This document shows positions 22,948 to 35,830 of a stretch of DNA of 64,000 nt, in pieces; the first letter of the stretch is position 1, and every line of letters begins with the position of its first letter. Position numbers and translations under genes: made by a program. Below the pieces are notes generated by a model. The model ran no database searches and had not been told where the DNA came from. It worked only from the letters and a program-made list of their open reading frames with translations. The DNA is from Rhipidocladum racemiflorum (lineage: Eukaryota; Streptophyta; Magnoliopsida; Poales; Poaceae). The stretch spans positions 45,585,592-45,649,591 of the forward strand of contig CM070570.1 of the NCBI GenBank assembly GCA_036346355.1, written 5' to 3'.

Positions 22948-24037
22948 TGAAGGACCATGTGGTGGTCTATCCATATTTGTGATGAGCATTTGACTTTATT
23001 TGAGCAAGGTGTGCTCAGGTTTGAGTTTGATTTGACTTGGTATTGCATGTTTGAATTAATGATAATTGTGGACTAACATGCAGGAAGAAAAAATGTATGT
23101 GTATTGTGGTATGTGCAAAATGGTTTAGTCCTTGTGGTACAGGTTATTGAGGCAGCTATGGTCGTTGGTGAGTACCGGGACTAGGTTGGGAGAACCGAGG
23201 TCCGTAGCGGTCGAGGATGCCGACGAGATGGTTGGGCTCAAACCAGTTTCACTTGGACGTCATGGAAATGGACTTGAGGTGGCTCAAGGTTTCTGGTTCG
23301 GGTTGGAGGCTCGAAGAGGAGGAAACTGAGCGGTCAAGTCCGGCGGATGAAGGCCCGTTGCATCGGATTGACCGGGTTTTGTTTAAAACCCATGTATGGC
23401 CAATGTGGCCCATGTAAAGCCCATGTGTGGGGTGAAATGAGTGGGTTAATCCTAGCCCTTGGTGGAGTGCCCTAGGGTTTGGGACTCATCCAAGGGTGGT
23501 AGGTGGCCCTAAAGTAGTATAAATAGAGGGGGAGGGGTGCCCTCCCTCACTTGAAGGTTTGAGTTGCTCCTTTGAGCTTTGCCCACATGAAGTGAGGCTT
23601 TGTAAACCTTCCAACCAGAAAATACAAAGATTTTCTTTACATTTTTGTGAATTTAAATTCCGCATTTACATTATGTCTTTACTTTACGCAATTTAAATCC
23701 AGCATTTACTTTCCCGCATGTAAATTCTCGCAATTTACTTTCTCGCAATTTGGTTTTGCCTCCTCTCCTTCTAAATGCTGTTGATCAAGGATGTCTTGAG
23801 GGTGCTCATTTGTTTTTACATCTTTCTTGCACCCTAGGATAGACTAGAGATCAAGGTTCTATCAAGACTGCAAATCTGTCCGGAACTTGTTCTTCGCGCA
23901 GTAGTCAGTCTTTGATTTGTAGAAAAATATAGAAAAATCCTTTTTGATTTATTCTTGTTGGAGAAGGTGCGTGACTCATATATCCATCTGTGGAAAATTT
24001 TTGGAGTCCACTAGTTGCACCATTTGGGAGCTATGAG
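22948..24037 (+). mobile_element. copia-type LTR remnant (possible solo LTR)
   Basis: Starts TGAAGGACCATG and parallels the nested copia LTR in layout: the GGGACTAGG..GAACCGAGGT segment at about 23178, a TATA box TATAAATAGAGGGG at about 23518 and a downstream leader. The right end cannot be fixed; a hAT terminus starts at 24038. No target duplication was found. Confidence 0.55.
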
Positions 24038-24069
24038 TAGGGGTGGAATCGAGCCGAGCCGAGCCGAGC

Positions 24070-25551
24070 TGAAAGGATCGGTATGGCCTAGAGGGGGGGT
24101 GAATAGGCAATTTTAAGAAATTAACAAAAATAACTAAGTAATTTAAAGACAATTTAGCAGTTGAAAGAAGGATCTGAGCAGGTAATAGGTTGAGCAACAA
24201 GGAGCACTGAACAAGTAACAGATAATAGAGAAACGAGCTAAGGTAAACAATCATAAGCAGAGACAAGCGAATTTTTCACCGAGGTTCAGAGATAAATCTC
24301 CTACGTCCCCGTTGGAGCACTTCCACAGAAGTGTTGCTCCTCCAGTGACTCTCAACAGAGGAACTGGATTTGTCACTAAAGTGACTCTTTACCACTCCGG
24401 TGAGGTGAGTCCAAACCTCTCACAAAGACAGTGGCCTTCCACAATCACGGTTGGACAGGTCGCACTACAACCACCAGAAAACCGTCTAGGAACAGCTAGT
24501 TCCAAGAGTAATAGACTATCCACAAGCCCTGTCTCTTGGTTCACTAGAAACTACTGAAACTAGACTTTTCTTGGAGCTGTAAGAAAGTAGGTTTTTGTTT
24601 TCAGAGTTGAGCTTGATCTCTTTGAGGGCTTTTGAGCTTTTGGGATGCTAGATGTCAAAGATATGTAAAAAAAAAGTTCTATTTTGGGAGAGCCTCTGAT
24701 CTGTTTAAATAGGCTACAGGAAGCAAATAGCCGTTATAGCCGTTATTGGCAACAAGTAGCCGTTTGCCAATGTCAGACTGAAAAGACAACTCAAAATGAT
24801 TGTATCTGACAAGGTTTGACAAAGTATACAAGAGGCTCAACGCACAAATGCACTCCAAATCAATAAAAACGCATTTACGTCGGACCAAGAAGAGTTGGTC
24901 CGTCACACATGCTTTGAGTAAAAGTGGTCCGTTGAGAGATATCAAAGTGCACGCTTTGCAAATGAGACTTAAAAACTTGGTCTGTCGTAAAAGGCAAACT
25001 TACTGATCATGACCCAAGAAAGGAATTGGATACAAGCAGCAAAACCAGTAAGTTTTAAGTTTGCTACGGACCAAGAAAAGAGGTTTGACGCGCAAGGGAT
25101 TTTTGGTCCGTTGTAGCCTTTATGCACTGAAGTTGGTTTCAAAGAGAAAGCCTATCTGCACCGGACCCAAAAACTTGGTCCGTTGTAAATGGGAAACTCT
25201 CGGTATGAGTTCAGTTAGATTTTGACTTGAAAAGGATATGAACTCAAGACAAGATATTTTTTAGAGGAATCTGAAGAGATTTAACCTAAGCTCCAAGTAG
25301 TCTTAATGAAAAGTCCTAGGAACCAAGATTTTGAACTTATGCATAATCCCTCTTTATAGTACGGTTGAAGACTAGAAAGACACAGCTAAAAGACTTGAAT
25401 CAACGCCCAAGTCAAAGAACTAGAAACAAGAGAACCTTAATCTTGATCATCCTTTCTGAAGAAACACTACTAACACTATTTTAGTTGATCATCAAGCACC
25501 AAAATCCAACAAATAATTTAAAGTAGCCTTTAGGGGGCCTAGATGCTTTCA
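24070..25551 (-). mobile_element. solo SIRE-like LTR with TSD CGAGC
   Basis: On the minus strand it starts TGAAAGCATCTAGGCCCCC and ends CCGATCCTTTCA, a relative of the LTR at 19962. Flanked by perfect 5-bp duplications CGAGC (24065-24069 and 25552-25556). The interior lacks the CGGAAGTTCCG dyads but has repeated CGGACCAAG / CTTGGTCCG motifs (about 24893-25185). Confidence 0.95.
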
Positions 25552-27512
25552 CGAGCCGAGCCCGGCTCGGCTCGGCTGAGCTCGTCACTGTTCGAGCCGA
25601 GCTCGGCTCGGCTCGCTGTCTGTTTCGAGCTTAAAAGTGAGCTCGGCTCGAGCTCGATCGAGCCTCGAGCCGGCTCGTTACGGCTCGTGAGCTAGCCAAA
25701 TCCGAACGGGGCGCCTCCAACTCTGTCTCCACTTGGCCGACTCCAACTCTGTCTCCACTCCACTCTCCTACTCCCCATCGCGGTCTAGGGTTCGGCCGGC
25801 GGCGGCGCCTCCCGACAGGCGGCAGCCCTGGATCTGGCCGGCCCCGTCGCCTAGCCGCCTCCCCCGGTCCCGTCGCTGCGTCTCCTCGCCGGCGCCTCCC
25901 CCCATGAGTTCGTGACCCCATCCCTCAGCCTCCTCCAGCTCTTCGCCGGTCGCCGCCAAGTACCTGGCTGGCCCGGCCTCCCTCGGCCCCGTCGCCTAGC
26001 CGCCTCCCCCGACCTCCCCAGCGCGCCTAGTACCCCAGCGGCCTCCTCCAGCAGTCAGCTCTTCGCCGCCCAGTACCCGGCCGGCCCTCCCTCCACCTCG
26101 TGTCCTCGTCGCCGGCCTCCCCCCCATGGAACGACCACAGAAGAAAAAGCGAAGCGCTACCGCTGACTCCGTCTCCATTGGCTCCACACCTCCAGCAGTA
26201 CACGGCAACGGTTCGACACCTCCAGCAGGTCCAATGACGGCGATCCACGGCACCAACTGACTCGGTGAGTACTGAGTAGTGATTAGTGAACTCTCTGAAG
26301 TCTGAATGTTGTCTTGTTGAATGTTGTCATGTTGATTGTGAACTAAATGTTGCTGTTGAATGTGATTGTTGAATGTTGTTGTGATTGTTGAATGTTCTTT
26401 GTTGAATGTGAGTTCTTTGTGATGGGGGAGTTCTGTGATGGTTGAAAGCATAGAATGGGGGAGTTCTTTGTGATCACTTGTTGGTAGTGGGTACTCTTGT
26501 GGAATACAATGGATCATTCAAAAGAAACTGAAAAGCAACAGATCAACGAAAGGAGAGTAAAGAAATCACACCACTGGCTTCTCGGCTTTTCTTTTCGTTT
26601 TTGCCTTAGGTACTTGATCGTCATTGTTCTGATCATTTTGATAAGCATGTGATTCAGGAAGCTTGTCACCCTCTTCTTCTGAATCAAATGCGAATCCATC
26701 AAGGGTACCTACATAGATGATATACCAATATTAGAAAATAGTTATTGTAGCAGAGGCTATCATCATGTAAATAATAGGTCCATAACTTCATATAAACCGA
26801 TCGCCTCTGCTCCTCACATTAAAAACTACACTCAAATGCAGATGCACCAAGAAATAGCTCAATCAATGATAGATAAAAGCACCTGCTTTTTCTTGGCTTG
26901 CTGATTTGCACGTCGACTTTATAGATCGAAACTCTACGATCCATCTGGATGAAGATTTCTACCAAATAGTTAAAATAATGAATTCAATGGCTACAGACTG
27001 TTGATTACAACTGACGATAAATAGCCAAGCTAGAATTTTGCTAACCTTCCATCATAGTCTCCGCTTCAAATAAATTGGACTGGGGTTTCAGTTGAATGAA
27101 GTCATTCATTATAGCCTCTATCTGCAAGGGGAAAAGTAAGAGGTGAATCAAGTAAGTTAAAGCAGTTGTATCACTTAGAACGGAAGATGCCTTGATAAAT
27201 GGAATACAATCAATACATAATCAAATTTACTAGTGGAAATGGCACATTACTACATTAGGTGATAGAAAGTATGTCTTGTCTAAATGGAAACTAAACTGAA
27301 ATGATGGTGATTTATCCCTCTTGTGTCTCTGCTTTTGCTTCTTTTCAGCAGCAGCAAATTAATTTGTGCTCACGCAGGTTGGAGACAAGAAAAAAATAGC
27401 AAGGCACATTACTACTAAAGTGCTTTGTATCTGTTTTCTCTTGTTGTATTTGCATGATAATGATTTTGATTGTAAGGTGCTAATTTTGGATACATTGATT
27501 TGATGCAAGGAG
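25552..27512 (+). other. hAT 5' non-coding region
   Basis: Begins with the rest of the GAGCTCGGCTCG subterminal array (to about 25700), then a GC-rich stretch like an untranslated leader, a possible donor at 26263 (CTCG|GTGAGT) and AT-rich intron-like sequence up to the transposase coding part. The long minus-strand ORFs here are shadows of GC-rich repeats. Confidence 0.5.
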
Positions 27513-29670
27513 TTGAACCGGGATGAAGAAGATAACTCATTTGACATGAACGATGATATGTCCGAGGAAGAGATTCCGGACGAGGGAGAAGGAGCACATA
27601 CCTTGAACTCGGCCCCTGATGCCCCCACACAAACAGGCAAGCGATGTTCAGGAGTTTGGAAGAATTTTGAGAAGGTCAATGTGCCATCTGCGACAGAGAA
27701 AGGTGCAACCATCACCAAGGCAAAGTGTTTGTTCTGCTACAAGTTGTATTCTTACAAACAAGGTTCAGCTACCTCACATCTTGGGAGGCACATAAAAATG
27801 TGCGCGCCATATTCAAACAAGTTGGCTAAGAAGAAAAGGCAAGCTCTTCTCAATTATTCAGGTGATTCTAGTTCTCCTATTGTGGTCTCTCCTAGTGAGT
27901 ATAGTCCTGAGCAAACTCGGAAATTAATTGCTAAGAATAGCTCATGAGTATCCATTTAGGATGGTAGAGCACACATGGTTTAATATGTTGATGAAGTACT
28001 TAAATCCTTCTTATGAGTTTATTGGTAGAAAGACTATAAGAAGCGAATGCTTGAAGGTTTTTGAGTCTGAGAAAGAAATCCTTAAGAAGACCCTTAGAGG
28101 TGTGGATAACATATGTCTAACTACTGGTTTGTGGACTTCCAACCAAACACTTTCTTATATGTGTGTAGTTGCACATTATATTGATAGAAATTGGAAAATG
28201 CAATGTCGTGTGCTGAGTTTCATTGAGTTAGACCCTCCACATACTGGAAATGTGATTGCTCAAGCGTTGTTTGACTGTGTTGCTGAATGGAAGATAGAGG
28301 ACAAGATCATCTCAATCACTCTAGATAATGCTTCCAACAATGATGTTGCTGTTCGGAGTTTAAAGGCTAAGTTTGCTGCTAGACAGTCAAATGCTTTCAT
28401 TGCAAAGTATTTTCATGTCCGTTGTTGTGCTCACATCATTAATTTGGTTGTGAATGATGGGATAGCAGTATTAGCACCTTTGATAAGCAATATCAGAGAA
28501 ACAATTAAGTACCTAAAGAAGTCTCCTTCTCGCATGCACAAGTTTGTAGAAATTTGTAGATCACTAGCACTAACAATTGGGGATGGACTGAAACTTGATG
28601 TCATGACAAGGTGGAGTTCCACATACAAGATGTTAAGTACTGCAATTGCCTATAAGGAAGCATTATTGGCATATGCTGATTTGGATGCAAACTATAGATG
28701 GGAGCCTACAAGTGTAGAATGACAATTGTTTGTATCCATTGAGCCAATACTTAAGAGTTTGGCTCAAGTTACTACTGCATTTTCAGCTTCGACATATCCC
28801 ACTGCAAATATTTTTTATCCTCACATTGTGAATGTCAAGATTGCATTGAGAGTCATTGCTGTCTTGAAGATATAAATTTGAATGGTATGGCCATTGCAAT
28901 GATGCAAAAGTTCAACAAGTATTGGGAAGAAAAGAACAATGTCATGGTGCTTGCTACTATTCTAGACCCAAGGTACAAGATGAGATATATTGAGTGGTGC
29001 TTTCGGAAAATTTATGAATCCCCAAAAGCTGAAAGTGAATATGCTGATGTTCTTCAAGAGTTAGAGAAGCTATATGAAAAATTTGAGATGGCACATCGGC
29101 ATAAGAAGGCTACTCTTAAATCTAATGCATCCTCCTCTTCGTCTATGGATACAAGCATGTACTTACCCTCAAGCTCAAGTGAGTTTCAGTCTTTTTTATC
29201 ATTATCTTCTTCAAATCCATCGAAGAGCGAGTTGCTTATCTATTTAGATGAGACGAATGAGAGCTTGTCAAACAAGGAGTTCAATTTGCTTGAGTGGTGG
29301 AAGTTGAATACGCATAGATTTCCGGTAGTGTCAAAGATGGCGAAGCATTTCTTAACTATACCCGGCCAGCTCAGTATCTTCGGAATCAACTTTCAAAGAC
29401 CGGGGTAGAGTTCTAGATGATTATCGGAGCTCTCTACGGCCAGCTATGGTGGAGGCATTGGTGTGTGCTTCTATTGGATTAGAGGTGCCCATAATGATTC
29501 AAAAGCACCTATGTTTGTGGTATGTTCATTTATAATATAATCTAGCTTTTCCAATTCTCTTTATTTTACCTCATGGCTAATTTGGTTATTATAACTCTTT
29601 TCAGGAAGAAGACGACGAGGATGACGTTCAGAACATTCCATTTCCTAAAAGCATGGTAGACAGCAACTAA
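27513..29670 (+). pseudogene. hAT transposase (BED finger, hATC domain), broken
   Basis: The start has an acidic stretch, then a BED-type zinc finger (CLFCYKLYSYKQGSATSHL followed by GRHIKMC, about 27727-27803). Next come the catalytic core pieces (ICLTTGLWTSNQTLSYMCV, LDNASNND, HVRCCAHIINLVV, WSSTYKML; 27928-28722) and the C-terminal region (ATILDPRYKM, about 28945; FNLLEWWK then, in another frame, the VLDDYRSSLRPAMVEAL dimerisation end near 29409-29465). A short intron about 29519-29604 (GTATGT..TTTCAG) leads to an acidic tail ending at 29670. Frameshifts near 27935, 28860 and 29362 and an in-frame TGA (28720, probably from TGG) show it is dead. Confidence 0.9.
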
Positions 29671-30322
29671 TTGTGAAGGTATTTTGTCCTAAAAAGATTT
29701 ATATGTCATATGTGTTTGTTGCATGCAATACTTACTGTTCTCTTGTTTGCAGCCATAAAAGCGATTGGAAGAAGGCCGTGTGTTTGTAATGCAAATCATC
29801 AATTGCCTAGTCAGTTGTAATTTGTACCTAAGAACTTTTGTTCAATGTTCTGAGTCAGTTGTAATTTGGACCTTTGGACTTTTGTAATTTGGACCTATGA
29901 ACTGTTCTTTAATGTGCAATATGCAATGTGCAATTTGAATGCATACTTTAACTTTTGAAATTGCTTGCCCAATATGCAAGTCAACTGTTGGAGAAGGAGC
30001 ATTCTGGATGTTATTATGCATTTGCTATTGACTATTTGTCGGGACCCGAATTTGCAAATCCGGACCCTCTGTGTATTCAGCACTAGTCCAGGAACGCGCT
30101 AGTGCACACAGTCTTAACATCGGTAAATATCACAATCATACCACTCGATACTAATAAAGTACTTTAATTAAATAGTCAAACTGGTTGCTCGACCTTATGG
30201 TCAAGTTACAAATATATGCCACGCAGGGCGAAACTTATTAAGAGAGAAATAATAGCAGCGGAAAATAAAATAACTTCGTGGCGCCATCCAGTATACCACA
30301 GGCAACTGACTGGGCTCGCTCC

Positions 30323-30381
30323 CTAGTTAGATGGATCTTCTGGGAGCTCCTCCTCCAAAGCTGGTGTAGACTCCTCTTCAA
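30323..30381 (-). other. LTR exon 'B' in the inverted copy
   Basis: 59 nt after a CACCAG acceptor; joined to the exon at 31576-31656 it reads V-E-E-E-S-T-P-A-L-E-E-E and stops at the TAG on the minus strand (30325-30323), the same stop position as in 16689-16747. Confidence 0.55.
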
Positions 30382-31575
30382 CTGGTGTTGTATTGTGGCA
30401 AGGGTGAGTACTTGGTACTCAGCAAGTCATGCACAGAATGCAAGCTAATATACTACATGCATGGCTTAATACAAAGGAATAGCTCAGGTATATTTGCAAG
30501 AAACAAAGATTTGACAAGTAGCATAAGTAGATTCGAAAGCAATAGAAACAAGTATAAGATCAATAACTTTTCCAAGAGTTTAATCAACATCTTTCCCATT
30601 CCTAATCCATATTTCCATCGACATCATTGTTTAACCAAACCCCACCTTTTTAGTCCAAGTTATTTTCAAGAAAGTCTAACCCTTGACTGTAATTCCCGAG
30701 CGATGTCCAATACCGCGGACACGGCTATTCGAATAGATTTTTCACTCTGCAGAGGTTATGCACTTTACCCACAAGATACAGTCAAACACCACAAAGACGA
30801 GTTCCCGTAACAAAGTCTTTCGGAAACTTCTAACAGTACAAGTGGTCCTCCCCGGTTGTTGCACACTAACCCTTCCCTTAGCTAAGGCGAAGTTTAGGCC
30901 AACCAACCGTTAGATGGGTACCTGGCCGCAGCCTCAGACGCTCCCCCGTACAACTTACACAAAGGGTGTAGTTGACCTCCTGAGGTCCCACAGGTACGTT
31001 ATTAGCAACTTAATCAACTAGGTCCGTCCCATTACAGACATGTGGTTGCACGGTAGACCCAGTTCAAAGGCTTGCAAGGTGAAGTCCTTAGGGTGACCAG
31101 GGCAAGACTACTCGAAGAACCAAACCAACATTCCCGGTGCCACAACTGGCCCACCCGATCGTTCTTGCCACATGCCCCGGTCAAAAGCTATTTATCAAAC
31201 CCCAGTTGGTTACCAAGCACCACGTGCCATCAACATCACATGATACCTTTCCAAAACAGGTTCAATATGTCATTAAGTCAATATTAACGTTTGATTGTCC
31301 AAAATCATGTCATGAGCACGTAGCAGGTCCAAGCCATATGCTACAACGATCTACAAACCCATGTTGGCAATTTAGTAATGTCCAACTAATAATCCACAAC
31401 TAGGGTGACAAGGGGTCATGGCACATATTTAAGTAATCAAGGTGTCATACAGCAATTAGGCATTTATCTAATTACCCATAATTAAGTAAAGTATTTTCTA
31501 ATTCAAACTAGTATGCAATAATTTGAACCAAAATAGGTTTCAAAATGGGATCAACATGGTCAAAGCATAACTTGC

Positions 31576-31656
31576 CTTCAAAAAGTACTTGTTCTTGGCC
31601 CTGAGCTGGCTCCTGGGTCAACACCTCTCCTTCGAAACCTTCCGGCACTTCAACGT
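31576..31656 (-). other. LTR exon 'A' in the inverted copy
   Basis: 81 nt with TAG acceptor and AAG|GCAAGT donor. Reads DVEVPEGFEGEVLTQEP; compared with 15427-15507 most changes are silent third-position changes. Confidence 0.55.
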
Positions 31657-33516
31657 CTATTCGTAACGCGTGCAAATAGCAATAAATGAATAAAACAGTA
31701 GACCAAAAGTGTCCAAACATACAAATAAAATCCATAACAGAGAGAACATAATTTTATGAATTTTTAGGAACTGGAATCGCTCAAATCGGAGTTAAAACAC
31801 AAAAGTTATGATTATTTAAAGTCTAAATAATCAATTAAATAATATTACAGAGAAAAACTTTAGTCCAAAAATTAAATAAAATTCATATTTGAGTAGATCT
31901 GAATTTTATGAATTTTTAGAAATTTGAATCGTTCAAATCGGAGTTGAAACGCAAAAGTTATAAGCGTTTGAAGTTTTGAAATTCAAATCAATTATTAAAC
32001 AGAATTATTAAATCATTTTCTTTTTCGGAAATTATTTATTGCGTCAGCGAGGACACGTGGCAGCCTCTGATTGGTCTGCTGACGTCGGGTTCATGGGCGT
32101 GGTCCATGGTTTGGCTTCGGAGTCCGTGGACCGGTCCCACGGCCACGATGGTGGACGGTGGGACTCCAGGGGTAGACGTCATTCTTGGCGTCGGCGAGGA
32201 CTCGGCGCAGTCGGCGACAAGTGGGACCCGGTGACGTCATCGGCCAGCGTCACTACCGCAGGTGGTGGCGGCGGCGTCGCGGAGCGCCATGACGTCATCG
32301 TGGCGTCATGGTGCGGTTTAATCGCGTCGGCCGACACGCGGGCGGCGTGTCGGCGTCACACGCATCGCGGCGCCACGGCGGTCAAGCTCCCCGTCACGTG
32401 GCGCAATCTCGGCCGTTGATTTGAAAATCAACGGCCCAGATTAGATCTGGACTCACGCGTTTGGGTTAACGCGTTTGATCTGGACCGTTGGATCTGGGAT
32501 TTTGGAACGGGATCTCACCGACGGTGACGTGGCACAATCTGGACCGCTTGATGAAGATCCGACGGCTGGTAGAGCTCGAAGTCCGGCGATGGCGAGCGGC
32601 GGCGGTCTTTGGAGTCTTCGCGTAGGGGACGACGACCTAGCCGACGGCGTTTCGGGCGCGCTCCGGCGAGGTGAGTTGGACTCCCGGACGCGTCTTGACC
32701 TCCCGGTCCCGGATATGGGGTCAACGGCGACGGAGGACGGCGGACGGCGGATTCGCAAAACCGCGGTGGCTCCTTCTCCTTACTCCGGCGAGCTCTAGCG
32801 GCGCAACCACGGCGGCTCAGGCGAGGTGAGTTAGGGCTACGGGTGAGCAATGAAGTGGCGGTCCCGACACGGGTGGTGGCGCAATAAATAGGGCCCTCGT
32901 CGTCCGTGAAACGCACGGAAACCGAGGCCCACTCCGGCTTGGCGCGAGTCGGCGGCGACTTCGGATTGGGTGGCGTGGCTCAACCCACGGCCGTTGGATC
33001 AAGATCCAGCGGTCGCGGGGTTTGGGCTCGGAGTGCAGCTCGGCGGTGGTGGCTCGGTCGGGCTTGGGCTCGGGTGACGTGGCTCAATTGTGGCCGTTGG
33101 ATCTGAATCCAACGGTCACGCGGTTAGGGCTCGGCCGAGTGGGTTCGGTCGAGTCATGTGGCTCGGGTCGGACTCGAGTCCGACTCAGGTTCGACTCGGT
33201 CGGATGAACAGTACTTGAATCGACTCGATTTTCCAGCGATTTAATATTTAAAATAATTTCCAGTAATTCATTTAATTCAAGAAAAATAGCAAAATACTCA
33301 GAAAAATTCCAGAAAAAATCTGGAAAATATTTTGGAATATTTTGGACTCAAATAAAATATTTCCAACAAAAATTTATTTGCAAAGTTAAATTCTTTAATT
33401 ATTTCAAAATGGAATAAATTCAAATAAATCCAAATAAATTCCAGAAAATTCCAAAAATTCACCAAAGTGCCAAATCACACATGAATTTAGGAAAAGCAAA
33501 ATTTTGGGATGTTACA

Positions 33517-33824
33517 ATTTGCTTGTTCTTTTGTATAAAAATTAGCCCTTCACGATGATCGATGCGTGTGTAGCTATCTTTCTCTGGTTGTTCTTCGTGG
33601 ACCGTGATGCCGTTTCTGGTAGGTGGCAACTCGTCAAATTGATTGTATTCTTCCTCATCTACTACATTCTCAACTTTGATAATCCTCCTTTTTCCCTTAA
33701 GAACTACATGTCACTTCTTGTTGGATGGATTGGTATATAGAATACTTGAATAACTTGGTTAGAGAGTACGAATGGTTTAACTTGGTATACGACACATGTG
33801 AGGTCAACAGTAGTGATGTTGTAC
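33517..33824 (-). pseudogene. CACTA transposase region, C-terminal part
   Basis: Minus-strand reading from 33824 gives NITTVDLTCVVYQVKPFVLS, then (after a frameshift) KRRIIKVENVVDEEEYNQF and ELPPTRNGI, matching the conserved DUF4216-containing end of plant CACTA proteins. It continues directly from 37429-37692 once the solo LTR is removed. Confidence 0.75.
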
Positions 33825-35749
33825 TGTAACAACCCAATTTTTGCTTTTATTGAATTTATTGAGTTATTTGAATTTTTAGAATTTTCTGGAATTTATTTGG
33901 AATTAATTTGAATTGAGTCAATTATTTAATTATTGGAAAAGTTTATAAAAAGCTTTATTGCAAATATGTTTTTGAGTTCAAAATGTCTTAAAATAATTCC
34001 CAGAATTTTTCTGGTATTTTTGCTATTTTTCCCGCTTTAATTGAATTACTAGGAATTAATTTAATTATTAAAATTCAGAAAATAGGAAAAACCCTAGCGT
34101 CGCGTCCGTTGGATCCTAATCCAATGGCTATGATTGAGCCACGTGGCTTTCGTCGTGTCCGGTCTGGATTGCATCGTGCTCGGTCTAATCCTGGCCGTTG
34201 ATCAAGGCACATGGACGGTTGAGAGTCCTCGTCTTCGACTCGGACTCTGCCACTGTGTAGCCGCCGCGTCCACTGGTATCCCGCGTCGCACACACCTCCC
34301 GGGACAACTATTTAATGCGTGGGGTAGCTTCCGAGAATCCCCGTTTGCACCACCACTTTTGCCCTAGCCTGCGTGCGCTAAGGAGCTCTAGTGTGGCCGT
34401 GATTGCTTGTTAGAGGAATTAGAACACTGCTTTGGGTCTTGAGGATTTCTGATGTCATCCTCGCGTGTGCTGCCATTTGGTGCTCGATTTTGGACTCATC
34501 GTGAGGAGGCGCATTAGGGGGAATATCTCACGCTGCCGGAAACCCATTGGAACGCCGTCATTGTGGTCATCTTCTTTAGCTCCAGTGGCAAGACCTCATC
34601 GTGCCATCGTTGGTCCTCGAGAGCTCTGATGACCGTCCGATCCGCATCTAAGCGTCCAAGTGATCACGCATTTCGATTAACCGTAATCCTTAGATTAGAT
34701 ATGAGCCTTTGAATTTGGAATCAATGCTCGATATTAGGCCACGTAGCCGAACACGTCACTGTAGATTAGATTGCATCCATGCCGTTAGATTCGTAGATGT
34801 GTGGCTGCGATTGTGACACGTGAGTGCTTGGATGGTTCACCACATAGCTAGGCTTCTGCGGGGGTTAGATCGGGTCGTAGCCATCCAATTTGGATTGAGC
34901 GGCTCAGATTAATTCAGGTAGATCCGATCTCGGATGGATCGTAGTCGTTGGATCTGTTCAGATGCATACACGTGGCACAGCCGGGGCTGTCCACGTCACT
35001 GTTATAAGCTGGGAATAGGATTCAATCTTGTCCATTCAATTTCATGTAGCACTAGCCAATAGGATGCCACCGCGTAGCACACCAGAGCCACGGTTAGATC
35101 CAATCCTAGTCATCTAATTTGGATCGTGCGGTCCAGATCAAGGTGCATAGTTGGTTTAAAGCTGATCTCAGTTGTCCAATCTGTTTTGGATGGTGTAGAT
35201 GCGATCATGTAGTCGGCCAATGGACTTGTGCCACGTGTGCACGGAAACCGAAGCGTCGCCAGCCGAGTCGCGCGCTTGTGACGTTAGTGGTGATGTCATG
35301 ATGACGTCACAGTGGGACCCGTGTGTCAGTAGCCAGTCACGCGCGTAAGTGACATCAGCATGACATCATCCGAGCCGGCCCGCATGTTAGTGATTATGGG
35401 GTTTCTTAGACAAGTCCACCGTGGACCGAGCAAGCTCGTGGACCAGGTCCATGGACCCGAGGTGACGTGGCAGCACTAGAACACACCACGTGTCCAGCTG
35501 ACGCAAGCATGGCGCAATAAATCGAATTTCCAGTAGAAAAACAATTCATTTAATTCAGATTTTTCTTTTAAATGTATTTTCAAACTTCAAATTGCTCATT
35601 CTTGCTCATACGAACTCTGATTGAGGTGATTCCAGAGCCTAAAAATTTGTAAAATTGTGCTCTATTTGATTATGAATTTTATTTGATTTTTAAATTTACG
35701 TTGCTCTCTGTTCTTGGCTATTTATTGTCTATTTATCAATTTCGCATAG

Positions 35750-35830
35750 ACATTGAGTTGCCCGAAGGCTTCGAGGGAGAGGTATTGACTCAAGAAGAAG
35801 GTTCAGAGCTTAACCAAGACCTTTTCCAAG
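35750..35830 (+). other. LTR exon 'A' in the divergent solo LTR
   Basis: 81 nt between CATAG| and CCAAG|GTAAGT, a canonical donor. Reads DIELPEGFEGEVLTQ. Over the first 15 codons versus 15427-15507 about six changes are silent and two conservative (V/I, V/L). Confidence 0.62.

Larger units (their letters stand above)
24038..30036 (+). mobile_element. hAT DNA transposon relic
   Basis: The left end TAGGGGTGGAATCGAGCC with CGAGC subterminal repeats is typical of plant hAT elements. It encloses a hAT transposase pseudogene (27513-29670). The subterminal array is split by a solo LTR (24070-25551). The right terminus was not found and may have been lost beside the LTR at 30037, so the right limit given here is only the start of that LTR. 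Confidence 0.65.
30037..33516 (-). mobile_element. solo gypsy LTR, reverse orientation
   Basis: ~3.48 kb; starts TGTCGGGACCC and ends GGGATGTTACA on the plus strand, i.e. a full-length reverse copy of the 7275/15111 LTR family. After it comes ATTTG; before it the sequence reads ATTTGTCGGG, which fits a 5-bp ATTTG duplication with one TG lost at the left junction. CAG/CTG sites are intact in this copy, so it serves as a reference for the altered 5' LTR. Confidence 0.93.

Noticed and set aside
25631..26517. Minus-strand ORFs in the hAT 5' region
   Set aside because: Shadows of GC-rich leader and GTTGAATGTT repeats.
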